Source: UBA4615 sp046046245 (GTDB taxonomy: Bacteria; Pseudomonadota; Gammaproteobacteria; Burkholderiales; Burkholderiaceae_E). Taken from it: a DNA stretch of 64,000 bases. Shown one piece after another: positions 9,148 through 16,856 of this stretch. The translations under genes and the position numbers were made by a program. Below the pieces are notes generated by a model that was given only the letters and a program-made list of their open reading frames with translations, was not told where the DNA came from and did no database searches. The stretch's first letter is position 1. Every line of letters starts with the position of its first letter. Location of the stretch: contig JBJOKE010000049.1 of the NCBI GenBank assembly GCA_046046245.1, forward strand, positions 22,522 through 86,521, read 5' to 3'.

Positions 9148-10269
9148 ATGCCGAAGAAGACGACATCAGGGACCGCACGCAAGGCGTCGACGCCGCCCGG
9201 CAGTCAGGCGCCGGGCAAGGCGGCATCGGCAGGGCCGGTGACCCTCGAGGAGGCGGTGGCGCTCGCCCGGGCGCAGCCGGGCGCGCCGGCTGCCCCGGCG
9301 CCGGCACGCCGTCGGCGAGCGCTCGCCGCCGCCGGCGACGCCGTTCCGTTCCCCGCGCGGACCGGTTCGGTCCGCCAGGAGCAGCAGGCTGCGCTCGATG
9401 ACGAGCTCGCGCGCCGGGAGACGGAGTACCGCAGGACCATGGAGATCATGGCGGCCCGGGGAGCACGGCGGACCGCCGCGCGCAAAGGCGCCGGCAGGAA
9501 GTCGCTCGGGGCGGCCGGCGCATCCTTTGCTCCGCTCCGAGTCGTCGCCGAAGGCGACTCCTGGTTCGACTTTCCGCTCCCCGGTCATGGCGGCGGCATC
9601 ATCCCCCGCCTGGAGAGCCGACTCGGCGTGCCGATCCTGAACCTCGCAAAGGCCGGGGACGAGGTACGCCTCATGCTCGGTCTGAAGGAGCGGCGCAGCC
9701 TCGTCGAGAAGCTCACCACCGCGGTCGACGAGGGCACGCCCTGGGATCTGCTGCTCTTCTCGGGCGGCGGCAACGACATCGTCGGTGACCCGATGGCGCT
9801 CTGGGTGCGCGACTGGCGCGCGGGCGCGCCGCTGGACGAACTGTTCGACCGAAGGCGCTTCAGCCATGCATTGGGCCTGATCCGCGCGGGCTACGACGAG
9901 ATCATCGCCCTGCGGGACAGGATCAGTCCCGAGACCCACCTGATGTTTCACTCGTACGACTTCGCGGTGCCTGACGGGCGGGAGGCCTGCTTCTTCGGGC
10001 CGTGGCTGCAGCCCGCCTTCATCTATCGCGGGTTCCCCGACGACGGCTCGCGGCATGAAGTGGTGCGGGCCATGCTGAGCATGTTCGCCGGGGAGCTCGC
10101 CGGTCTTGCCGCCGTGCGCAAGGTGACGGTGCTCAATCTCCAGGGCACGCTGAAGCCGGACAAGGCCTCGTGGCACGACGAACTGCATCCGTCGAAGGCC
10201 GGATTCGATCGGGTGACCGATGTGTTCGCGGTCGAAATCAGGAAGCTGTTTCCGTCCCGGGTCGCCTGA
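9148..10269 (+). CDS. SGNH/GDSL-type hydrolase
   Basis: 373 residues. After a 125-residue Ala/Arg-rich, probably disordered N-terminus comes an SGNH hydrolase core: block I AEGDSWFD with nucleophile Ser138, a Gly-containing block II around LNLAKAGDE, block III GGGND with Asn209, and block V DELHPSKAG with the catalytic Asp-x-x-His pair. These enzymes are esterases, lipases or polysaccharide deacetylases. No export signal is evident. It follows the amidase by 40 bases in the same direction (GAGTGAGAG upstream of the ATG), so the two are probably co-expressed. The particular substrate cannot be read from the sequence; a cell-envelope ester is a guess based on its neighbour. Confidence 0.82.
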   Translation: MPKKTTSGTARKASTPPGSQAPGKAASAGPVTLEEAVALARAQPGAPAAPAPARRRRALAAAGDAVPFPARTGSVRQEQQAALDDELARRETEYRRTMEIMAARGARRTAARKGAGRKSLGAAGASFAPLRVVAEGDSWFDFPLPGHGGGIIPRLESRLGVPILNLAKAGDEVRLMLGLKERRSLVEKLTTAVDEGTPWDLLLFSGGGNDIVGDPMALWVRDWRAGAPLDELFDRRRFSHALGLIRAGYDEIIALRDRISPETHLMFHSYDFAVPDGREACFFGPWLQPAFIYRGFPDDGSRHEVVRAMLSMFAGELAGLAAVRKVTVLNLQGTLKPDKASWHDELHPSKAGFDRVTDVFAVEIRKLFPSRVA

Positions 10270-10305
10270 TTCGTTCTGAAGGCGAGCGCTCCGGGCGGTG
10301 ACAGG

Positions 10306-10330
10306 GCTCGACGTCGGCGCGGCGTCGAGC
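10306..10330. other. 8-bp hairpin between SGNH and coiled-coil genes
   Basis: GCTCGACG (10306-10313) and CGTCGAGC (10323-10330) form a perfect 8-bp stem around a 9-base loop, 37 bases after the SGNH stop. There is no T-run, so it may be a weak terminator, an RNA processing site or nothing. Confidence 0.35.
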
Positions 10331-10454
10331 GCCCGCCGGACACGCAGCAGGTCGCAGCAGCTCGGCACGGATGGTCTCACCGCGGTGTGGTCGCCCCGGT
10401 CAGGCGGCGGATGCACCCCACCGAACTCGCGGGCCGGCAGAGGAAACGCGCGCC

Positions 10455-11279
10455 ATGCATAAGGCATCGACAATGGAGGAAAAGGCTTCCCGTAGTGTCG
10501 GCGACACGCTGACGATCGACGATCGGATCAAGCACGCGCAGCACGAGAAGCTGCTCGCGGAGGTGAGGCAGTTGCGCGGCGTCTCGGCGGAGTCGTTGGG
10601 AAAGCTCGCCATCGTCGTGCTCGGCATCGTCGCCGCCGGATTCACGGTTTGGACCGGGGTGCCTCAGACGCGGCTGGAACTAGCGAACGCGCAGAAGGAT
10701 CTGATCGGGCTGCAACAGACGCTCAACGCGAGGACCCTGAAGATTCAGGAACTGAACCAGGAGTCCGAGCGGATGGCCGCCGAGATCCGCCGCGCCGAGA
10801 GTCAGCTCATGGAGCTGGAATCGATGCGGCTGCGCGCTCAGGTCGAGGTTGCGAATCTGCAGGAACAGGCGCTCAAGTCTCAGGTCGCTCTTCAGCGCAT
10901 CGGGACGGCGACCGGACAGACCCTGACCCGTGAGGCGACGGAGCAGGTGGCCTCCGCAGCCAAACCTCGAGTGTTCGTGCAGTTTGCGGGAGCGGTAAGC
11001 CGGGAAGACGTCATCGACCCCCTGCGCCGCCATCTCGCCGGGCTGGGTCTCGTTGTTCCGGACGCGGAACGGATCGACAGGGGCCAGAACAACGAAGTCC
11101 GGATCTTTTCCAAATCGGCCGCGGACGCGGCCGTCGCCGACAAGGTGGCCGCGACGACCCAAGCCTACTTCCAGAGCATCGGCTGTCCTCTGCCTTCCCT
11201 TCCGATCCGCCACGTCGCGCTTCCGAACGGCAAGTCCTCGCCGGTGGAGCTCTGGCTCAAGGTCCGATGTCCGGCATAG
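10455..11279 (+). CDS. Membrane-anchored coiled-coil protein of unknown function
   Basis: About 274 residues from ATG 10455 (ATG 10473 also possible; longer upstream extensions look non-coding). A short cytoplasmic N-terminus is followed by one hydrophobic segment (LAIVVLGIVAAGFTVW), then a long Glu/Gln/Leu-rich coiled coil of roughly 80 residues, and a C-terminal alpha/beta region starting PRVFVQFAGA that resembles periplasmic SPOR/LytR_C-like small domains in its secondary-structure pattern. I do not recognise a family. With one transmembrane anchor it would place its C-terminal domain outside the inner membrane, matching a neighbourhood of wall-active enzymes. It ends the rightward hydrolase block. 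Confidence 0.65.
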   Translation: MHKASTMEEKASRSVGDTLTIDDRIKHAQHEKLLAEVRQLRGVSAESLGKLAIVVLGIVAAGFTVWTGVPQTRLELANAQKDLIGLQQTLNARTLKIQELNQESERMAAEIRRAESQLMELESMRLRAQVEVANLQEQALKSQVALQRIGTATGQTLTREATEQVASAAKPRVFVQFAGAVSREDVIDPLRRHLAGLGLVVPDAERIDRGQNNEVRIFSKSAADAAVADKVAATTQAYFQSIGCPLPSLPIRHVALPNGKSSPVELWLKVRCPA

Positions 11280-11394
11280 CCGTCCGCCCGGTGCCGAAAC
11301 CTGCGCGTCGCAGCGGCGCCGGCGGTCGAAAACGTCAGGGCAGGGCGGTTCGCGGTCTGCCGATTCCGTCGTCAGCGATGGCCTAGGCGGCGGC

Positions 11395-11856
11395 TCAGCC
11401 GCCCTTCATGCGAGCCAGTGCTTCAGCGGCTGCGCGCTTCGACAGCCGACGGAACTCGACGACGGCGGCGAGCTGGTCAGGAAGAGGGCGCGACGTGTTC
11501 TGTTCCCAGCGTGCAACCAGCTGACCGCTGACGCCGAGCAGACGTCCCGCGTCGGCCGGTGACAGACCGAGCCGCGTCCGATGGGACTGCAGGCCCTTCG
11601 GCGAGAAGCGGTGCGCACCGGAAGCCGTGGCGGATGCCGCCGCCGCACCGGCCGCCGGCGCGGCAGGCGTCTTCCGGCGAAGCAGACGCGTCAGGCGACG
11701 GTTCTGCAGCTCGAGCTGGTCGACGCTTTTCTTGAGGGCTGCAACCTGCTTCCGCAGGGTGGTCAGCGAGCGCGACGTCCCTTCAGAGCTGGCCCTCGCT
11801 TCTCTGCGGGCCAGCCGCACGATTTCGGTCTTCAGCGCCTTGGCGAATGTGGTCAT
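11395..11856 (-). CDS. XRE-like helix-turn-helix protein with N-terminal coiled coil
   Basis: About 153 residues from ATG 11856 (MTTFAKALK). The N-terminal half is a basic leucine-heptad coiled coil (LRKQVAALKKSVDQLELQNRRLTRLL), then an Ala-rich linker, then a C-terminal helix-turn-helix (LGLSPADAGRLLGVSGQLVARWEQ) of the XRE type, in which residues SGQLVARWE form the recognition helix. Proteins with this layout often behave as DNA-binding regulators or as antitoxin-like partners. It converges with the hydrolase block and is transcribed away from the CRISPR remnant. Target unknown. Confidence 0.7.
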   Translation of the reverse strand: MTTFAKALKTEIVRLARREARASSEGTSRSLTTLRKQVAALKKSVDQLELQNRRLTRLLRRKTPAAPAAGAAAASATASGAHRFSPKGLQSHRTRLGLSPADAGRLLGVSGQLVARWEQNTSRPLPDQLAAVVEFRRLSKRAAAEALARMKGG

Positions 11857-12122
11857 CAGATTTCGAGGATGGTGAGCGCGGCATCCACGCATCGGTGCGC
11901 AACGCTACCCGACAGAGCCGTCGGCCGCTGCATTCTTCCCGCAACAGGCGCCCCTGAATGCCTCGGTTCGGTCAGCCGTACCGCGGGTCGCGTCGGGACG
12001 CGCCGCTCGAGCGGGTCGAAGGCTCTGCCCCGCCCGGCCGCGGGCAGTGCCCCGGGGAGCAGGCGTCAGGCGCTTCGAAAGCGGGTCTGCCGGAGCAAGC
12101 TCGCAAAGCACTGAACATCAGG

Positions 12123-12272
12123 GTTGTCCCCGCGCGAGCGGGGATAAACCGCTGGCGGACGAGCTGCTCCTCGAAAAGGTCATCGTTATCCCCGCGCGCG
12201 TGGATGGACCTCAGCATCAAAAAGTGATCGCAGCCGCCGCCGAGTTGTCCCCGCGCGAGCGGGGATGAATGG
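12123..12272 (+). CRISPR. Remnant type I-E CRISPR array: three repeats, two spacers
   Basis: A 29-base repeat at 12123-12151 (core TCCCCGCGCGAGCGGGGATA, ending AACCG) closely matches the E. coli type I-E repeat, with its GC-rich hairpin. A second, decayed copy starts at 12185 (GTTATCCCCGCGCG, two bases missing and several changes) and a third lies at 12244-12272 with an altered 3' end (GATGAATGG), as expected of a terminal repeat. The intervals are 33 and 32 bases, the I-E spacer size. The repeat orientation places the leader to the left. No cas gene occurs anywhere in the window, so the array can only be active if Cascade is encoded elsewhere. Nothing in the spacers is recognisable by eye. 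Confidence 0.85.
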
Positions 12273-12340
12273 AACGTGCTGTGCTGCCAGGCGAACGCCG
12301 TGACGGGCGCTGCAGGCGGTGTGCCGGTGCGTCGCGGCCC

Positions 12341-12981
12341 TCAGGGCTCGCGCACGGCGTCGTTGCCCTCCCACAGGATCGTTCCAATGCACGGTTCGAT
12401 CCGATCTTCAATGTCGGGGACGTATCCGCGATACCGAATCGCGGCGAATGCGCGGATCTCCCGATCCGGATAGGCCTGTGCGAGCTTCGTTGCGATCCGA
12501 GCAGCGTGCGGCCCTTCGTGATCACGTCATCGACGACCACGATCGGTCCGGGCGGCAGGATTCGGCGCTCGACATCCAGCGACGCGAGGTGTCGCTCGAC
12601 GCTGGGTCGACTGCCCGAGGCGGAGTAGGCGGACTTCGGCACGGCGGCGGTCCGCCGGATCAGCGGCTCGACGCTTCCGCCCACCCCGTGCTTCAGAAGC
12701 TCGATGCAAAAGCGCTCCGGCACCCACAAGCCGCCCGCGACCAGCGGTGCACTGCCGGGCGCGGGCACCAGGATCGCATCGGCGCCGAACCAACCCGCCA
12801 GCGGACCGCCCGGGGCCTGGAGCGACTCGATGCGGCGGGCCGCGCCCGCGAGAGCATCAGGGAACCCCTGCTTCAGCCGGTCACGGATCCGGCGCGCCTG
12901 GATGGCCTGTTCGGATTCTCCGCGCTTCGAGTAGACGTAGACGCTCGCGAACTCAAGTGGCGAGCGCAAGATCCGCGGCAC
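12341..12981 (-). pseudogene. ComF-like phosphoribosyltransferase, frameshifted near the C-terminus
   Basis: Starts at ATG 12981 with EFASVYVYSKRGES and carries a PRTase nucleotide-binding loop, IVVVDDVITKGRTLLGS, preceded by ADAILVPAPGS. After GRTLLGS the uninterrupted frame degenerates into Arg/Ser-rich residues and runs into the CRISPR repeats, whereas the neighbouring frame continues sensibly (ATKLAQAYPDREIRAFAAIR, then EPCIGTILWEGND) to a stop at 12341-12343. This is the ending expected for the family, so one base was probably lost near 12491-12500. The catalytic loop lies before the lesion. It overlaps the DprA-like gene upstream by 29 bases, a standard pairing for this PRTase family. 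Confidence 0.78.
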
Positions 12982-13702
12982 CCGACATCGAAGGCAGGTT
13001 CTCGATCACCCGAGCGAGGTTCTCCCGCGACAGCACCTGCGCGCCGTGCCGCATCATCTCGGCCGGCCACGAGAGGCTCGGATCGCTCGCCACGTTCTCC
13101 AGCAGGAACACCAGCCGGCCCAGGCGCAGCGCCTCCCACCCCTGATGTCGCGTGCCCGAGTTCTCGCTCGCCTCGACGATGACCGTCGCGTCCGACAGCA
13201 GCGCCATCGTCCGATTCCGGATGGGGAAGTTCTTCGGCGTCGCGGGCGTGCCCGACGGGAACTGGCTCACCACCAGATGCTCGGCCGCGATGCGCGCCTG
13301 CAGCGCGGCGTTCTCTTTCGGGTAGCTCTGGTCGAGCGGCGTGCCGATGACCGCGATCGTGCGGCCGCCATGGTCGATCGCGGACTCGTGCGCCGCCGTG
13401 TCGATGCCCGCGGCCAGACCGCTCACCACGACCACGCCGCTTCGTGCGAAGGTCTTCGCGAGCGAACGCGCGCGCGCCAATCCCGCTTCGCTGGCCGCGC
13501 GCGAGCCGACGATCGACACGCGCGGGCCGCGGCGCAGCAACGACGCATCGCCCTGCACATACAGCCGCTCGGGGGCGTGGCGCAGATGCACGTCGTCGAG
13601 TGCACCCAGCGCCGTGCGGATCTCGATCTCCTCGATGACTCGTTCTCCTGACGAAACCGGTCGGGGTCGCGCTCCGGCGACGCTGAAGTCCGTCCTCTCC
13701 AA
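12953..13702 (-). CDS. DprA/Smf-like DNA-processing protein
   Basis: Up to 249 residues, with the Rossmann-like DprA core: VSIVGSRAAS, SGLAAGIDTAAH, GTPLDQSYPKEN, FPIRNRTMALLSDATVIVEA and a final ENSGTRHQGWEA segment. It is shorter than housekeeping DprA (no SAM-like or C-terminal winged-helix domain), as in accessory copies. DprA binds single-stranded DNA and loads RecA; accessory versions paired with a phosphoribosyltransferase recur in defence islands and may sense invading DNA. The start is uncertain: TTG 13702 is the longest option, and a GGAG sits just before residue 22. Second gene of a leftward operon after the OLD-type ATPase. Confidence 0.82.
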   Translation of the reverse strand: MERTDFSVAGARPRPVSSGERVIEEIEIRTALGALDDVHLRHAPERLYVQGDASLLRRGPRVSIVGSRAASEAGLARARSLAKTFARSGVVVVSGLAAGIDTAAHESAIDHGGRTIAVIGTPLDQSYPKENAALQARIAAEHLVVSQFPSGTPATPKNFPIRNRTMALLSDATVIVEASENSGTRHQGWEALRLGRLVFLLENVASDPSLSWPAEMMRHGAQVLSRENLARVIENLPSMSGAADLALAT

Positions 13703-13823
13703 CCGCGGGTGTGGAGCGACAACTTCATGATTCTAAAGGGGTTTCGTGAACTTTTCCAGTGCTTCGCTTCGCCCCGCGCCGCTGTCTCGGGCGCCTGGAG
13801 CGCACGCGCGACGACCGGGTCGA

Positions 13824-15347
13824 TCAACGAGGGCGCGATCGAAGCGAGTCGTCGATCTGTCGCAGCTGCCCGATCACCTCGGCCGCGGAATGCTCGAGTG
13901 CCGCCTTGGCGCGTGCCGGGTCTTCATCGAGCCAGGCGCGTACCGCTGAGCCGAGTTGCTCCTTCTCGAGCCTGCGTTTCTTCCTGTCCGTGATGGCCAG
14001 CACCGCCTCGATGCGCTCGCCAAACGCGTCGGGGTAGTACCGCTCGAACTGCGGCTGCGACCAGGTGCGGAATCGGTCCGGGTTCCATTGCCGGTACGAT
14101 GACCTGAGCGAGTCGATCGCCTTGTGTCCGTCCTCGTCGCCGTCGGCGATGACCCAGGTCGAGTCGCGATAGACGCTCTGCAGATGGCTGAAGCGGACCA
14201 GCCGATCGAAGTCGGCGAAGCTCGGCTCGATGTTCGTCACGCCCTGAGTGGAAAGCGTCCTCACCCTCGACAGCCCGGGTGCGAACATCGGGATCAGGTA
14301 GTCACGCACGATGCGCTCGGCGGATGCCTCCTCCAGGAAGAGCCATCCCTCCCAGAGCTCCAAATCGCTCAGCCGATAGCCGAGCTCGGCGAGCACCTCG
14401 AGCCGCGCGGCTGGTGTCGGGTCGATCTCCCGGATCGTCGAGTCGGGTGGAAGCCGGCCGTGGGTCGCCTCGACCGAGTAGAGACGCGTGCCTTCTACCG
14501 CGCCCAGGTGGCTGAGCACGATGTTCGAATGCGTCGAGATGACGAACTGGTTCCGCGCGGCGCTCTGCACGATCAAGTCCAGCAGGGCCCTGAGTGCGCT
14601 CGGATGCAGGTCGTTCTCCGGCTCCTCGATCAGGAACAGGCGGCCGCTCTGCACGGCGAGCTCGACCAGCAGGCCGGCGATGTGCGGAATTCCGTCGCCC
14701 ATCTGATCGATCGGGATTTCGGAGCCGTCTGGGAGATACACGCCCGGCCGATGTCCGTTGTCCGACGGTAGCGGGGCGATCATGAATCCGAGCACCTTCT
14801 CGCAGGCCGTCCGGTACGCCTCGTGGTACGGGTAGGAGGCGTTGGAGACCCTGGACAGCCGTGCACTCATGTTCGAGAGGTTCGGCTGGATCGTGCGCGA
14901 GAGCAACGCGTTGACCGTCTCGGAGTACCCCGCGGTCTTGCGCTGGGACAAGTACGGAATGATGAAGTGATCAGGCTCCTGGTTCGGTAGCTGGCCCACG
15001 CTTCTGTCACCACCCGACGCACTCAGTGACAAGTTAAGGCCTGCGGTTGTCGGGGTGTTTCGCGTCAGTTGAAGTCGAAAGACTCCCCAGTCCGAGGACG
15101 GCGCGACGTTCCAAGCGGGGACGTGTTCGATGTCTTCGAGGTGTACCTGGACCTGTCCTGATTCCGCCCCCTGCCGCAGTGTTCGGCTGTAATCGGAGAT
15201 TCCCGCCTGCATCAGCGACAGCGCCTTGAGGATCGACGACTTTCCGGTGTTGTTCGCGCCGATCAGCACGTTGATCGCGGACAGGCCGATCTCAATCGGG
15301 CCGGTGAAGGCTCTGAAGTTCTCCAGCTGAAGGCGTACGACGCGCAT
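13824..15347 (-). CDS. OLD-family ATP-dependent endonuclease (AAA ATPase + Toprim)
   Basis: 507 residues. An ABC/SMC-like ATPase with Walker A GANNTGKSS (30-38), Walker B LFLIEEPENDLHP, and STHSN after it, is followed by a Toprim nuclease domain with LEEASAERIV and VIADGDED, the metal-binding acidic residues. This is the domain order of OLD nucleases and GajA. No UvrD-like helicase (GajB) is adjacent, so it is not a standard Gabija pair. It is the first gene of a leftward operon with the DprA-like and PRTase genes (121 bases to DprA). OLD proteins restrict phages and degrade DNA; such a role is inferred here. All key residues seem present. Confidence 0.85.
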   Translation of the reverse strand: MRVVRLQLENFRAFTGPIEIGLSAINVLIGANNTGKSSILKALSLMQAGISDYSRTLRQGAESGQVQVHLEDIEHVPAWNVAPSSDWGVFRLQLTRNTPTTAGLNLSLSASGGDRSVGQLPNQEPDHFIIPYLSQRKTAGYSETVNALLSRTIQPNLSNMSARLSRVSNASYPYHEAYRTACEKVLGFMIAPLPSDNGHRPGVYLPDGSEIPIDQMGDGIPHIAGLLVELAVQSGRLFLIEEPENDLHPSALRALLDLIVQSAARNQFVISTHSNIVLSHLGAVEGTRLYSVEATHGRLPPDSTIREIDPTPAARLEVLAELGYRLSDLELWEGWLFLEEASAERIVRDYLIPMFAPGLSRVRTLSTQGVTNIEPSFADFDRLVRFSHLQSVYRDSTWVIADGDEDGHKAIDSLRSSYRQWNPDRFRTWSQPQFERYYPDAFGERIEAVLAITDRKKRRLEKEQLGSAVRAWLDEDPARAKAALEHSAAEVIGQLRQIDDSLRSRPR

Positions 15348-15804
15348 GACGGGACGGCGAGGTGAGGTTGTGGTGCCGGCAGCGCGGAGCCGCTTCGTGG
15401 GGATCCTGGTGGGTGGGGCCGATAGGTCGGGCTCATCCGACGCTTAGTCCAAGTATGCCGTGCATCGGCTCCGGTTGCCGGGCGTCGCCGGGCGTCGCCG
15501 GGGTCACCGGGCGTTGCCCGGTGCCTGTCCGGCCGGGCTGTCGTGCTGCGCATCGAGCCCGTCGTCCTTCGGCCGACGGTCTCGCCCCTGTCGGGCTTCC
15601 ATCCCTGACGCAGGAGGAACTTCCACCCGGGGTGCGGGACTGCCTGTGAGTGCCGATCGTGCCACGGCGTTCTCGCGTTCAAGGGCCTCGAGGCTGCGCC
15701 TCGGGTCGCTTCGCGAGGCGCTCTCGCGCCCCCTTGAGCGCTGCGCTGCGCCATGGCGGAGGGCGGCCAGGGCAATCCCGCCCTGACGCGTCCTGGAGGC
15801 CGCC
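15348..15804. other. Intergenic stretch with 10-bp near-tandem units and hairpin
   Basis: About 457 bases between the OLD gene and radC. GGCGTCGCCG is tandemly repeated at 15481-15490 and 15491-15500, flanked by diverged 10-base units (15471-15520), and CACCGGGC (15505-15512) pairs perfectly with GCCCGGTG (15516-15523) over a 3-base loop. From 15660 to 15745 there are further GC-rich inverted segments. This marks the left side of the conjugative module, but no integrase attachment site could be defined. Confidence 0.5.
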
Positions 15805-16263
15805 ATGTCCGAAGTCCTGTCCGCCTACGAATCCAAGCTCGTCGCACGCGCGTTGCGCGTCATGGAGAAGTCGCTCGTCAACCGCGAGGTCTCGCTGTCG
15901 TCGCCGCGCGAGGTCCGCGAGTACCTGTCGCTGCGACTGTTCGCGCTGCAGCACGAGGTCTTCGTGGTGCTGCTGCTCGATGCGCGCAACCGCCTGATCG
16001 AGGCGCGCGAGCTCTTCCGGGGCACGCTCACCCAGACGGTGGTCTATCCGCGCGAGGTCGTGAAGGCGGCGCTCGTCGGCAACGCGGCGGCAGTGATCCT
16101 CGCGCACAACCATCCGAGCGGGCTCGCCGAGCCGAGCCAGGCGGATCGACATCTGACGGACGCGCTGCGACGCGCGCTCGCCACCGTCGACGTCATGGTG
16201 CTCGATCACCTGATCATCGCCGGTCGCAAGACGTACTCGTTCGCCGAGCACGGTCTGCTCTAG
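15805..16263 (+). CDS. radC: RadC-like JAB/MPN domain protein
   Basis: 152 residues with the RadC JAMM motif: Glu51 in the first strand (HEVFVVLLLD), then HNHPSG with His101 and His103 and, eleven residues on, Asp114, which together bind zinc. It lacks the N-terminal helix-hairpin-helix part of chromosomal RadC, as is normal for copies on conjugative elements and plasmids. The historical DNA-repair assignment is doubtful; the domain is a predicted metalloprotease or anti-restriction-associated factor. Leads the rightward DUF932/ParB-like gene group. Confidence 0.88.
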   Translation: MSEVLSAYESKLVARALRVMEKSLVNREVSLSSPREVREYLSLRLFALQHEVFVVLLLDARNRLIEARELFRGTLTQTVVYPREVVKAALVGNAAAVILAHNHPSGLAEPSQADRHLTDALRRALATVDVMVLDHLIIAGRKTYSFAEHGLL

Positions 16264-16856
16264 CGTCGGTGCCGCCGGCTTGCCGGCGGCCCACTCGGCT
16301 TGCTGCCCGCGGCGATCGGCGGCGGGTCGCGGTGCGACGCGTGCGCGGATCGGCTGGCGCGGCGCGATTCGACGCATGCCGATTGAAGTGGCTCGCGGCG
16401 GCCGGTGCCGCGCCAGGTCCTTCGGACTGCGCCCCTGGCGGGGCCTGTCACGCCCCCGGCGGCTTCGCCGCGCGCAAGGGGCCCGCGCGTGCGCGCGCCG
16501 CGCTGCGCTCGCGCTCCGCTTGCGCCCGCTCGCGGGCCGCACGGGCGTCCTTTGCCGGCTCGCCGCGGTGTTTGCGGCAAGCGCCGTCCGTGCTCCCCCC
16601 TGAGTCCCCCCAGCCGCAGGTGAGGGGGACTCAGGGGGGATCACGGACGAGCCGCGGCACACCGCGGCTCGCCGGCGTCGTCCGCACCCCACCCCTCTCC
16701 CACCTCTCCCCGTGAGGGGAGAGGCCTTCACCCCCTCCCGTCCCCCTCCGGGGGAGGCGAGGAAGGTCCTGCGAAGGGATCGACTTTCCGGAGCAGCCCG
16801 CTCCGGGCGTCGAAGGCCATCCCGGCCCGTCCTTCACCCGTCCACGCAGGAGCCCC
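16264..16856. other. GC-rich intergenic stretch with hairpins
   Basis: 593 bases with no supported gene. It holds a 24-bp near-perfect inverted repeat and two perfect 9-bp hairpins: GAGCCGCGG (16649-16657)/CCGCGGCTC (16662-16670) and CCTCTCCCC (16703-16711)/GGGGAGAGG (16716-16724). The CTCTCCCCGTGAGGGGAGAG-like element is a common GC-rich intergenic repeat type. Reading frames across it are composition artefacts. Confidence 0.55.
16587..16647. repeat. 24-bp inverted repeat (large hairpin)
   Basis: The arms 16587-16610 (TCCGTGCTCCCCCCTGAG followed by TCCCCC) and 16624-16647 (GGGGGACTCAGGGGGG then ATCACGGA) are complementary over 24 bp with one mismatch and a 13-base loop. Position between radC and the DUF932 gene suggests a transcription terminator or a mobile repeat; neither arm is followed by a T-run. 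Confidence 0.75.

Noticed and set aside
12217..12340. C-terminal extension of the PRTase into the CRISPR repeats
   Set aside because: The sequence after GRTLLGS is a frameshift product; the true C-terminus is in the neighbouring frame ending at 12341.
13824..15347. Gabija system (GajA)
   Set aside because: The OLD-type ATPase/Toprim protein is present but no UvrD-like GajB helicase follows.
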